Positions 9,697 to 18,743 of a stretch of 50,542 nucleotides of DNA are shown here, piece after piece. Origin of the DNA: Planctomycetota bacterium. Its GTDB lineage: Bacteria; Planctomycetota; Planctomycetia; Pirellulales; Pirellulaceae. Location: positions 1-50,542 of the forward strand of contig JAPOIJ010000014.1 in the NCBI GenBank assembly GCA_029979005.1, in the 5' to 3' direction. The notes beneath the pieces were generated by a model. It was not told the DNA's origin and did no database searches. It saw only the letters and a list, made by a program, of their open reading frames with translations. Both the position numbers and the translations under genes were made by a program. Positions within the stretch are counted from its first letter, which is position 1, and every line of letters begins with the position of its first letter.

Positions 9697-9737
9697 AAAA
9701 GGGACGCGAGTTTATTTCTCGCGTCCCTTTTTTATTT
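9697..9737. terminator. Strong bidirectional terminator between barrel gene and aceF
   Basis: A perfect 14-bp stem (AAAAGGGACGCGAG / CTCGCGTCCCTTTT) with a 7-nt loop and a T-rich tail on the plus strand. The A-rich left arm gives T residues on the minus strand too, so it can serve both convergent genes. Confidence 0.9.
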
Positions 9738-9797
9738 GTGTCCAAAGGTATGATCTCGCTTGTGAGACCAATAACTTCTGCACCAATCACTGCTGGG

Positions 9798-11120
9798 CTA
9801 GAGAGCCAGCAACAATCGGCTTGGTGCCTCAAGATAGCCAATGACCTCATTGAGGAACCTTGCAGCTGCTCCTCCATCAATTAAGCGATGGTCATAAGAC
9901 AAACTTAGTGGCATCATTAAACGAATTTTCACTTCATCGCCAACAACGACGGGCAGCTTCCTCGATCGACCCACCAACAAAATTGCGGTTTCAGGAGTAT
10001 TGATGATCGGCGTGGAATAAGTTCCGCCAATCGCACCTAAATTGCTGATCGTGAAAGTCCCCCCACGCAAGTCATCAATTGAAAAATCACCTGAACGGAC
10101 ATCATCAGCCATCTGCCCCAACTGTCTGGCCACATCAGGAATACCAAGCTTATCCGCCTCTCGAAGCGACGGCACAACGAGCCCCCGTTCGGTGTCAATC
10201 GCGATTCCCACGTTGACGTAATCTTTGTAAATGATCTGCCCTTGCTCCAGATCAATCGAAGCATTGATTACCGGGTGAGCCTTCAATGCCATCGCGACAG
10301 CCTTGACCAGAAACGGCATCGACGTGAGCTTGATCCCACCTGCCGCATACTCCTGCTTACTGTTTTGCCGAATCTCTTCCAACGCCGTTACGTCAGCATC
10401 GTCAAAGTTAGTTACCCGCGGGCAAGTCGTCCAAGACTCATGCATTTTTTTTGCAATAGTCTGTCGAATCTTTGGCATTTTTTCGACATGAATCGGACCA
10501 TAGCCGTCCGACTGGGTGCCTGCGGATGGCTTCGCGGAACTTCCACCCTGCCGACTTCCTTCTCGAACCACCTTCAAAACGTCTTCGCGAACAATGCGTC
10601 CATGTTCACCAGACCCCTGAATTGTTTGCAAATCGACGCCGACTTCCCGAGCGAACCTTCGAATTGCCGGTCCTGCAGCCACCATCACTTTTTTCCCGGA
10701 TGCAGTCTCTACCGGGGTAGATTCAGGTTTTGAAACAACGGGTGCCACCGAAGGAACGGGGGCGACAGGTTCGACCGGAGCCACGGGGGCAACTGGCTCT
10801 TGAACGACCTCAGCGGGTTTTTCAGGAACGGGAGGAGCGGGTGCAACCGGTGCGCTTTCGACGGGCGCTGGAGCAGCAGCCGCCGCGGGCTCAACCGACA
10901 AAATTGCCTGACCAACTGCGATGGTGTCTCCGATTTCGCAATTAATTGCGGTAATTACCCCTTCGACATCCGAAGGGACAAAGACTGTCGCTTTATCGGT
11001 CTCTAACTCCACCACTTCCTGCTCAAGCTCCAGTGTGTCTCCAACGGAAACAAGAATCTCGAGCACATCGCCAGACTCAACACCCTCGGCGATTTTGGGT
11101 AATTTAAATTCAACAGCCAT
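9798..11120 (-). CDS. aceF: Pyruvate dehydrogenase E2, dihydrolipoyl acetyltransferase
   Basis: Core of the pyruvate dehydrogenase complex; transfers the acetyl group from lipoamide to CoA. The 440-residue product has one N-terminal lipoyl domain with lipoyl-lysine 43 in ETDKA. A long Pro/Ala/Val linker follows, then a peripheral subunit-binding domain (AIRRFAREVGVDL ... GEHGRIVREDV) and the catalytic domain ending with the active-site motif YDHRLIDGG. The ATG at 11120 (MAVEFKLPKIAEG) is chosen over an upstream in-frame start because lipoyl domains begin there. It follows aceE by 66 bases on the same strand, so the two are almost certainly co-transcribed. E3 (lpd) is not in the window. Confidence 0.95.
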   Translation of the reverse strand: MAVEFKLPKIAEGVESGDVLEILVSVGDTLELEQEVVELETDKATVFVPSDVEGVITAINCEIGDTIAVGQAILSVEPAAAAAPAPVESAPVAPAPPVPEKPAEVVQEPVAPVAPVEPVAPVPSVAPVVSKPESTPVETASGKKVMVAAGPAIRRFAREVGVDLQTIQGSGEHGRIVREDVLKVVREGSRQGGSSAKPSAGTQSDGYGPIHVEKMPKIRQTIAKKMHESWTTCPRVTNFDDADVTALEEIRQNSKQEYAAGGIKLTSMPFLVKAVAMALKAHPVINASIDLEQGQIIYKDYVNVGIAIDTERGLVVPSLREADKLGIPDVARQLGQMADDVRSGDFSIDDLRGGTFTISNLGAIGGTYSTPIINTPETAILLVGRSRKLPVVVGDEVKIRLMMPLSLSYDHRLIDGGAAARFLNEVIGYLEAPSRLLLAL

Positions 11121-11186
11121 AGGAAATAAAAAGCCTATTTTCAACTTGTGTTTTATTAATGAATATTCGATTGATGGAGCCAGACA

Positions 11187-13928
11187 CTAGGCATACAGAG
11201 GACTAATCTTGTCAGGATCTACACCAAGATCTTTGATCGCTTTTTCAACGGTTGCCGCATCGACTTTCCCTTGCTGACACAACTGGTAAAGGGCCGCAAC
11301 TGTCACGCACTCAGCGTCCACCTCAAAGTGCCGTCGTAGCGCCGGTCGTGTTTCACTTCGCCCCATTCCGTCAGTACCAAGGGCGAGGAAATCATCGGGA
11401 AGAAATTGAGCAACTTGCTCGCTGTGAGCCTGAACATAGTCGCTTGACGCGATGAACGGCCCTTCCGATCCTTCCAATACTGTTTCGAGGTAACTCTTCC
11501 GAGGCTCCATCGTCGGATGGAACATATTCCAACGTTTGCACTCTTGAGCATCACGACGCAATTCGTTGTAACTCGTAACACTCCAGACATCACTGGAGAT
11601 GCCGTACTGATCCGCAAGTATTTCCTGCGCCTTCAGAACACAATTCATGATTGCTCCACTTCCAAAGAGTTGAACCCGGAGATCCCCCTTCTCACTCTCT
11701 TTGGTACGGAACTTGTAGATCCCTTTGATGATTCCCTCTTCGCAACCATCTGGCATTTTCGGCATGATGTAATTGTCGTTGCCAACCATGAGATAATAGA
11801 TCGCCGTCTCGCCGTCTTCGTATAGTTTCTTAAGACCATCGAAAATGATCACAGCAGTTTCGTAATGGAATGCCGGATCGTAGGCACGGACTGTTGGGAA
11901 TGCGATTGCATTAAGCAGACTGTGACCATCCTGATGCTGCAAACCTTCTCCATTGAGTGATGTACGCCCAGCGGTTCCTCCTAGCAGGAATCCTTTCGCA
12001 CGCATATCAGCCGCGGCCCAAATCAGATCGCCAATTCTCTGGAAACCGAACATCGAATAGTAGATGTAGAACGGAATCATGTTAATGCCATGGGCACTGT
12101 AAGCTGTTCCCGCCGCGTTGAAAGACGCCATCGAACCCGCTTCAGAAATTCCTTCCTCAAGCAGTTGACCATCTTTGGCCTCTTTGTAATAAGCAGTTTC
12201 CGTTCGGTCGACTGGCTCATACAACTGACCCGCATGAGCATAAATCCCAACCTGGCGGAACATACCTTCCATTCCAAAGGTTCTCGACTCATCGGGAACA
12301 ATTGGAACAATGTTCTTGCCAATCTTTTTGTCACGCACCAAACTCGAAAGCAGACGCACAGCACCCATCGTTGTCGACATTTCTCTCTTTTCACTGTCGT
12401 CGTCGATTCGTTTTCGATAGTCCTCGAAACGAGGGACTTCCATCGTTGGCACCGTTGTCGGGCGAGAAGGAACCGGGCCACCGAGCTTAATTCGCTGCTC
12501 CCGCATGTATTTCATTTCGATGCTGTCATCCGAAGGTTTGTAGAATGGTGCCTTCCCAACATCTTCATCCGAGATTGGAATGCCAAACCGCGTTCGGAAT
12601 TCTAACAACTCGGCTTCGTTCATTTTCTTTTGGTTGTGAGCGATATTTCGACCCTCGCCCGCTTCACCAAGTCCGTAACCTTTGATCGTCTTGGCAAGAA
12701 TGACAGTTGGTTGACCTTTATGATCTTCCGCTGCCTTATAGGCCGCGTAAACCTTCTCAGGATCATGTCCACCGCGACGCATGCGGAGCAGTTTCTCGTC
12801 TGAGTAGTTTTTGACCATCTCAAGCAACTCTGGGTGTTTCCCAAAGAAATGTTCGCGGGTGTATTCACCCGGCATACCGACGTACTTCTGATACTGACCA
12901 TCGACGACTTCGCCCATGCGTTTGACCAATAAACCAAGTTCGTCCGCTTCTAAGAGTGGATCCCAATCATCACCCCAGACGACTTTAATGACGTTCCACC
13001 CCGCACCGCGGAACAACGCCTCAAGCTCCTGAATGATTTTTCCGTTTCAGCGAACCGGACCATCCAGACGTTGTAAGTTGCAGTTAATCACGAATTTAAG
13101 ATTATCCAGCTTCTCACGACCGGCTAAAGTGATTGCACCGAGAGACTCTGGTTCATCACATTCTCCATCGCCAAGGAATGCCCATACGCGCTGATTCGAA
13201 GTGTCCTTAATTCCTCGATCGTGCAAGTATTCATTGAACCGTGCCTGGTAAATCGACATGATCGGCCCAAGCCCCATCGAGACGGTGGGGTACTCCCAGA
13301 AATCGGGCATTAGCCAAGGGTGCGGATAGGACGAAAGCCCCGGATGGTCTTGCAGTTCACGACGGAAGTTCAAAAGATGCTGTTCGTTCAAGCGTCCTTC
13401 CATGTAGGCTCGCGAGTACATACCAGGAGAACCATGCCCCTGGAAGTAAACCATATCACCATCAAAACCACTCTCGCCCCGGCCTCGGAAAATATGATTC
13501 TGAGCAACCTCGTAAAGTGTTGCGGAAGATGCAAAGGTCGAAATGTGCCCACCGACGCCACCCAAACCGGGAGCGGCTGTTGCCTTGTTTGCCCGAACCA
13601 CCATGGCCATTGCATTCCAACGAACGAAACTCTTGATTCGCCGCTCAATCTCTCGATTACCCGGATAGGCCGGTTGCTCGTGTTTCGCAATGGTATTGAT
13701 GTAAGCCGTATTCGACTTGATCGGTAAATCAACTCCCTCGACACGCGCCCGAGCTTCCAAAACCGAAAGAAGATACTTTGCCCGATCTTCTCCCTTGGTA
13801 CTCATGATGTACTCAAGAGACTCCAACCACTCTTGCGTTTCAGCCGGATCAACATCGACTGTCTGAGTAATATAAGATTCGTTCGCATCCTCGATTGACT
13901 TCGTCGTTGACTTGATCACGTCCGACAT
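11187..13928 (-). pseudogene. aceE: Pyruvate dehydrogenase E1 (homodimeric, AceE type) with in-frame TGA
   Basis: Thiamine-diphosphate enzyme that decarboxylates pyruvate and acetylates the E2 lipoyl group. The reading frame is continuous from the ATG at 13928 (AAGG upstream, MSDVIKS) to 11187, about 913 codons, close to the usual AceE length, except for one TGA at 13047-13049. Upstream are the ThDP motif [10 protein letters not shown] and [12 protein letters not shown]; then the stop; then NGKIIQELEALFRGAGWNV in the same frame. AceE proteins normally have GPV(T/R)GNGKII, so the TGA replaces a glycine (GGA to TGA would do it). Nothing else looks decayed over the 620 codons that follow. It may be a nonsense mutation, a sequencing error or readthrough. 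As written, translation would end after 293 residues. Confidence 0.9.
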
Positions 13929-14685
13929 AAAATTTCGCCTTATCACGTTGGGAGGCGCACAACTTTCACGCAGTGCTTCCTCAAAGTTTTACAACCCGAC
14001 GCCCGCAATCGTTGCAGACCATTTGATTCAAATGGGTTGAGATTCTCGTTAAACTCAAAGGTTACAATCAGGGAGATCGAAACCCTCCGGCCTAAGCAGT
14101 CTGTTTCTACTAATCAGATTCGGCGCGATTGAGTGAATCAATGCGTCGTTCCGCGCTCGCTGGCCTAGTCCAAATAATTCTCGTAAATGGAACGCGTTTC
14201 GTAAAGCATCAAGTTTATGAACCTAAACGACAACAAGCCTCTAAAGAGATAATTCTCAACACTAAGTTAACACAAAGGGATTCAGCACCACACTCAGGGC
14301 TCCAGCGTAAAATAAGTAACGATCTCAAAAATATCCCGCAGCTTAACAAATCGTTAAAAAAGACCGATTTTTGCCTGTGTTTTGAGTGATTACTCCAGTT
14401 TGTTCACCTAACGAATTTAGAGGAAATTCAGTTCTCCCGCCCTTACAAACTTCTCAATCGCTTTGATCTACCGGCTCTGAACCAGGTAACAAGCAGCAAT
14501 TCTGGCAGTATGGCATGCGAACCCAGTAATTTTTCTTGTTTCTTTCAAAGCATTTCCAGCCTCGCCCGCTGTACGATGTCGCCCCCATCCATCAAACTCT
14601 TGAAACCGGTTCCAAGGTTAAGAATTGCGTAATCGCATCTCTTTTCCAGTAACAGATTTAGAATGAGAACGTTTCGAGACAAAAC
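13929..14685. other. Intergenic region upstream of aceE and of the sugar symporter
   Basis: A 757-base divergent gap holding the aceE-aceF promoter on the left and that of the symporter gene on the right. One 86-codon plus-strand frame (14129-14389) is open, but it has no recognisable motif, poor composition and no Shine-Dalgarno site, so I do not call it. No RNA gene or repeat was recognised. Confidence 0.4.
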
Positions 14686-16254
14686 ATGAACAGCTCAAAG
14701 AACATCATTGGCCTAGCTGCCATTCTTTCGCTCGGTGGATTTCTATTTGGATTCGATGCCGGGATCATCTCCGGCGTCATGGAATATGCCGGTCCATTTT
14801 TCACACTTAACGACACTCAAAACGGCTGGGCCGTCAGTTGCCCAACCTTTGTTGCCATGTTCGCAATGCTGATCTCTGGCAAACTAAGCGACGCAGTCGG
14901 TAGAAAACCAATTCTAATCCTCGTCGCCTTTCTCTATGCAGTTTCTGCTCTTTTATCAGCAATCGCCTGGTCCTACGCTTCTCTGTGTTTTGCGAGGATG
15001 GTTGGCGGTTTTGCCTTCGGCGCGGCTCTCATTCTAGCCCCGACTTACATCGCTGAAATATCGAGCGCCGCTCATCGCGGAAGACTCGTTTCGATTCAAC
15101 AACTCAACATTGTGCTTGGTTTTTTCGCTGCCTTTTTGAGCAACTTAGTTTTCAATCAATGGTTCGAAGGGGGAGCCAGCTTTTTGAACGAGGACAATCT
15201 CTGGCGGTGGATGCTGGGCGTCGAACTTTTGCCGGCAGTCTTTTATTTCTTTTTCCTTTTTGCTGTTCCCAAAAGTCCTCGCTGGCTTTTCGCGAAAGGG
15301 CGGTTTGAAGAAGGGAAAGCCGTATTGATAAAGCTGCATGGCGAGAAAATCGCTGAAGAGGAAGTACAAGCGATTCAAGCAAGCCTCAGCGAGGAAAGAA
15401 ACCTCGAAAAAGACTCCTTTCGTGAGTCTTTTACCCAGTTGTTCCATCCGTCACTTCGATACATTCTGGGGATTGGCTTGCTAATTGGCATTCTCCAACA
15501 AGCAACCGGAATCAATGCGGTTTACTTTTACGCCACCACGATTTTCAAACAGACCGGAATTGGCGTGAGCGCCGCCTTTTTCTCGGGCGTACTGCTTAGC
15601 TTTACCTCTGTCGTCTTCACGCTGGTTGCCATGGCCACCATCGACCGATTCGGAAGAAGGCCTTTACTACTCGCTGGAATTGCAGGAATTGCGATTAGCA
15701 TGCTTGCCTGCTCATACGGCTTTTATGGTGCCACCTATCAATTGACCAACGAAGACATCGCCGCTTTAGAGAAGGAAAATGAGCACATCGAAGCGGGGGT
15801 TTTACTTCCGATCGCGGGAAAGATATTTGAATCCGACGTTGAATTCAAAACCAACATGAAATCTCTACTGCAGGATAAGAAGAAATACGATAAGAGCGAA
15901 GGCGCCATCCTTGAGGCCGCCATCGAGATGAATGCCATGCTCGTCTTACTCGGTGTGCTCGGATTCATCGCTTGCTTCGCATTTTCCCTCGGCCCCGTCA
16001 TGTGGGTGATGCTATCGGAACTTTACCCGAATCGAATCCGGGGACTCGCCATCGGTTGCATCGGGTTCGTCAATTCGTTTACTGCCTGGCTGGTAACGCA
16101 AATTTTCCCATGGGAATTAACCAACCTCGGAAACGCAGGCAGTTTCTTAATTTTTGGCGTGATCGCCTCGGTTGGATTCTTCATCCTCTTGAAGTCACTT
16201 CCCGAAACCAAAGGCAAGACGCTCGAACAGATCGAAGCTGAGTTCATCAAGTAG
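14686..16254 (+). CDS. MFS sugar:H+ symporter (sugar porter family)
   Basis: An inner-membrane transporter of 522 residues with about 12 membrane segments. Sugar-porter signatures are present: GFLFGFDAGIISG in TM1, GRKP after TM2, PKSPRWLFAKGRFEEG after TM6, QQATGINAVYFYA in TM7, DRFGRRPLLLAG after TM8 and PETKGKTLEQIE at the C-terminus. These match XylE/GLUT-like symporters, so xylose, arabinose, galactose or glucose are possible substrates. An unusually long hydrophilic insert (about residues 350-410, rich in Glu and Lys) lies between TM9 and TM10. It is a single-gene unit ending at a strong terminator. Confidence 0.88.
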   Translation: MNSSKNIIGLAAILSLGGFLFGFDAGIISGVMEYAGPFFTLNDTQNGWAVSCPTFVAMFAMLISGKLSDAVGRKPILILVAFLYAVSALLSAIAWSYASLCFARMVGGFAFGAALILAPTYIAEISSAAHRGRLVSIQQLNIVLGFFAAFLSNLVFNQWFEGGASFLNEDNLWRWMLGVELLPAVFYFFFLFAVPKSPRWLFAKGRFEEGKAVLIKLHGEKIAEEEVQAIQASLSEERNLEKDSFRESFTQLFHPSLRYILGIGLLIGILQQATGINAVYFYATTIFKQTGIGVSAAFFSGVLLSFTSVVFTLVAMATIDRFGRRPLLLAGIAGIAISMLACSYGFYGATYQLTNEDIAALEKENEHIEAGVLLPIAGKIFESDVEFKTNMKSLLQDKKKYDKSEGAILEAAIEMNAMLVLLGVLGFIACFAFSLGPVMWVMLSELYPNRIRGLAIGCIGFVNSFTAWLVTQIFPWELTNLGNAGSFLIFGVIASVGFFILLKSLPETKGKTLEQIEAEFIK

Positions 16255-16318
16255 GAGTCTTGGAGAAAGTACTTCACGACGCTCTCCGTACTAAACAAAG
16301 CAATTCTCGGAAACAAAC

Positions 16319-16352
16319 AAAAAAGGCGAGCACTCTTAGGTGCTCGCCTTTT
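16319..16352. terminator. Bidirectional terminator, symporter / YTV-type protein
   Basis: A perfect 13-bp stem (AAAAGGCGAGCAC / GTGCTCGCCTTTT) with a 6-nt loop. The left side is preceded by further A residues, giving a T-run for the minus strand, and the right arm ends in TTTT for the plus strand. It separates two convergent genes. Confidence 0.9.
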
Positions 16353-16418
16353 CCAATGTTCTTCGAATCGTCAGAGACTCTAGCATGTAGCTAAGCCACT
16401 GTTATTACGACACTAAGA

Positions 16419-17261
16419 TTACTTAACTTCAACCCAACCCGTTCGTTGGATCGGCTGTGGGTAAGAACGCGTTTGGCTTTGCACTCGCGACTGAACCGCC
16501 GGCTGATAACTGGCGAGACGCACTGGAGAATATCCCCATCGCTGCTGTGTTGGTGAAGCATTACCTGCCTTCGACACGGCAATCGTTCCCGGACGATAGT
16601 AAGTCTGGTACTCAGAGCTAAAGTCCGATTGAATTTGCGGCATAGGCACTTGGCTACTTTTGCCATCAAGCCCGGGGCTTAAGTCTGCAGGAGTCGGCTT
16701 CACGATCCCCTGTGGTTGCTCGTAATACGGCTGGGGTGTCGCGACACCCTGACCTACCGCACAAGTATCACATCCAGCAGCTCCCATCACGGTTCCGCAA
16801 GTATTGCAACCGCCGGTTGCACAATTGTTCGTGATGGTTGTCACAGGGACTTTATAAGTTTCCTGCCGGTAGACCGGACGATAAGTCGTGTAAGGCACCC
16901 GCTGAACCTGAGTGGTGTACGTGGTGCATGGCTTCATGCACGTTGTTGTACATCCCGTCGATGGATCCGTGGTCGTTTCAGGACGATAGGAGGTGACTGG
17001 CACCTGCTTGGAAACCGTTCGGTAAGCGGTGCACGGAACGTAATTAACAACCGTTCGGGTGCATGTCTGCTGGCAGGTCTTCATGCACTGACCTGGTTGA
17101 AGATTGTACGGATTTGCCGGAGCACAGGCAGTGTTTTTTGGGGTTCGAAAACCTCTCAGCCAGCGTCGCAGCGGACCGTCAGCATTAGCTTCACTTGGCA
17201 AGACTGCCAATAGTGTTGCCGCAAAGGCAAATGCGATCACAGTTGTTTTTAAGCGTGACAT
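16419..17261 (-). CDS. Secreted cysteine-rich YTV-type planctomycete surface protein
   Basis: A 280-residue exported protein (signal peptide about 1-27, ending EANA). Residues about 45-175 carry some 15 cysteines, often paired (CMKTCQQTC, CTTTCMKPC, CNTC), and repeated YxT/VPV motifs such as YRTVSKQVPVTSYRP, YTTQVQRVPYTTYRP and YKVPVTTI. These resemble the YTV motif of proposed planctomycete cell-wall proteins. The C-terminal third is Gln/Ser/Pro/Tyr-rich. A role in the disulfide-linked proteinaceous envelope is inferred from the family. GGAG stands about 10 bases before the ATG at 17261. A plausible promoter (TTGTCT at 17381-17386, TATCCT at 17359-17364 on the minus strand) lies about 100 bases upstream. 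Confidence 0.8.
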   Translation of the reverse strand: MSRLKTTVIAFAFAATLLAVLPSEANADGPLRRWLRGFRTPKNTACAPANPYNLQPGQCMKTCQQTCTRTVVNYVPCTAYRTVSKQVPVTSYRPETTTDPSTGCTTTCMKPCTTYTTQVQRVPYTTYRPVYRQETYKVPVTTITNNCATGGCNTCGTVMGAAGCDTCAVGQGVATPQPYYEQPQGIVKPTPADLSPGLDGKSSQVPMPQIQSDFSSEYQTYYRPGTIAVSKAGNASPTQQRWGYSPVRLASYQPAVQSRVQSQTRSYPQPIQRTGWVEVK

Positions 17262-18090
17262 AGTAAATTCACTCCAATGGCGTCGACTAAAGCGACAAAT
17301 GAAAAGTTGAGTTCCCTCACTTCGAAGCCTTTAGGCAGTACGAAGCTCGATCAAAGGTAGGATAGATTTAAATTTTGAATAGACAAAATATACGAACGCA
17401 AGTTGTAATTTTTACAATCAAAGTCGGGTCGTAACGAACAGCGAAGCTGGCAATGGTAATAAGCTTAATCCCGTTACATAAAAGCAAGCTTTCAGGCAAA
17501 TCGTCGATTCAAACCCTGACGATTATCCGTTTTATCCTGAATAGATTGCTCGGCGTTCATCATGAACCGGAAGACTGCGAGCCGCCAGGCAACCCATTCC
17601 TTTAGCTACCCAGTCGCATCAAGATTGATTTCGACGAGATCAATGGAACCGTCCTTTGAAGTCCAGTTCGTCAAAATCCAATTTGGCTTGGATCACTCGA
17701 CTGCCACTTTCACTACAGTGGTACTAAGCCACAACCGCGAGCATTCACCGTGCAGTCCATCGTTGGCAATTCGCTCACTCTCAGTCAAATCTCGCTCCGA
17801 AAGCCAATTTCTTGAATTTCTATATCCAAGAACTGGGCAATCGTATTGCGGTTTTTCCCGAGGTCAATGGATCAGTAATTGAAGGCTAAATTTACGGGAG
17901 TTTGACTACCCGGCTAGCACTTGACACCTCTTTAAGACCAAAATGACGAGGTGGATTTCGACAGCGACGGTCAATGCTTTGAGGGATAACAAACTTGAAC
18001 AAGACAAATACCTGCTTAGTTGTTGACCTTCCACTCTGCCAATTTTAAAACCAACGCCTGTGCACCCCATTCCTTAGAGAAGCTGACAAT
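17262..18090. other. Long intergenic region with possible gene remnant
   Basis: 829 bases between the divergent YTV-type gene and tmk. A perfect 6-3-6 inverted repeat TTGTAA-TTT-TTACAA lies at 17403-17417. On the minus strand, one frame from 17863 down to 17609 reads like coding sequence (for example NWLSERDLTESERIANDG and TSKDGSIDLVEINLD) but is cut by TGA at 17693-17695 and ends at TAG at 17606-17608. The plus-strand frame over the same bases (17562-17882) has no recognisable domain. A decayed gene or a dispersed repeat are both possible; no intact gene is called. Confidence 0.35.
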
Positions 18091-18711
18091 ATGTTTTTCG
18101 TACTCGACGGCGTAGACGGCGCTGGCAAATCAACCCAACTTGAAATGTTTGTGCAGTGGCTCGGAGAACAGGGACACGATGTCGTAACCTGCAGTGATCC
18201 TGGCAGTACTGAATTAGGTGAACAAATTCGTTCTATCCTGCTCGGCAAACACGAGACCCCAATCTCAATGCGGGCCGAAATGATGCTCTTTACCACCGCA
18301 CGCACTCAATTGATCCAGCAGGTCATTAAACCCGCATTGGCTCGAGGGCAGACGATTGTGCTCGACCGATACATTTTCTCAACCGTTGTCTATCAAGGCC
18401 ACGCGGGAGATCTCGATCCTGAGGAAATCTGGACGACAAATCGCATTGCGACCGAAAACCATCTTCCCGACGCAACTTTCATTCTCGACCTCCCTGTGGA
18501 AATCGCAATGACAAGACTTGGGAAAACTTTGGATCGCATGGAATCCAGAGGTAATGAATATTTCGAGCGCGTCCGAAGCGGCTTTCTTCTAGAATCACAG
18601 CGTTGGCCAGACACAGTTGAAGTAATCGATGCAACACGCAGTCCCGATGAAATCCAAAAGGATATCCGGCAACTTGCGATGCAATACATTCAGCGGCAAG
18701 CCTCCAGCTAA
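18091..18711 (+). CDS. tmk: Thymidylate kinase
   Basis: Phosphorylates dTMP to dTDP for DNA synthesis. The 206 residues are standard length. The P-loop is GVDGAGKST (7-15), the dTMP-binding DR motif is LDRYIFSTVVYQG, and a LID-type segment follows (KTLDRMESRGNEYFERV). The ATG at 18091 has AGAGAAG upstream. It lies 32 bases before holB on the same strand, a pairing seen in many bacteria, so the two are probably one replication operon. Confidence 0.96.
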   Translation: MFFVLDGVDGAGKSTQLEMFVQWLGEQGHDVVTCSDPGSTELGEQIRSILLGKHETPISMRAEMMLFTTARTQLIQQVIKPALARGQTIVLDRYIFSTVVYQGHAGDLDPEEIWTTNRIATENHLPDATFILDLPVEIAMTRLGKTLDRMESRGNEYFERVRSGFLLESQRWPDTVEVIDATRSPDEIQKDIRQLAMQYIQRQASS

Positions 18712-18743
18712 CCGATCATCGCACTTATTTAGAGATCAGCAAC

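Noticed and set aside
13047..13049. TGA in aceE as a selenocysteine codon or as a changed genetic code (TGA = Gly)
   Set aside because: The position is normally glycine, not cysteine, I saw no selenocysteine-insertion hairpin just downstream, and several other genes in the window end normally with TGA.
14129..14389. 86-codon plus-strand frame between aceE and the sugar symporter
   Set aside because: No Shine-Dalgarno site, no recognisable motif and unusual composition; likely chance in a non-coding gap.
17562..17882. 106-codon plus-strand frame upstream of tmk
   Set aside because: Ser/Arg/His-rich with no domain or Shine-Dalgarno site; it may mirror a remnant on the other strand.
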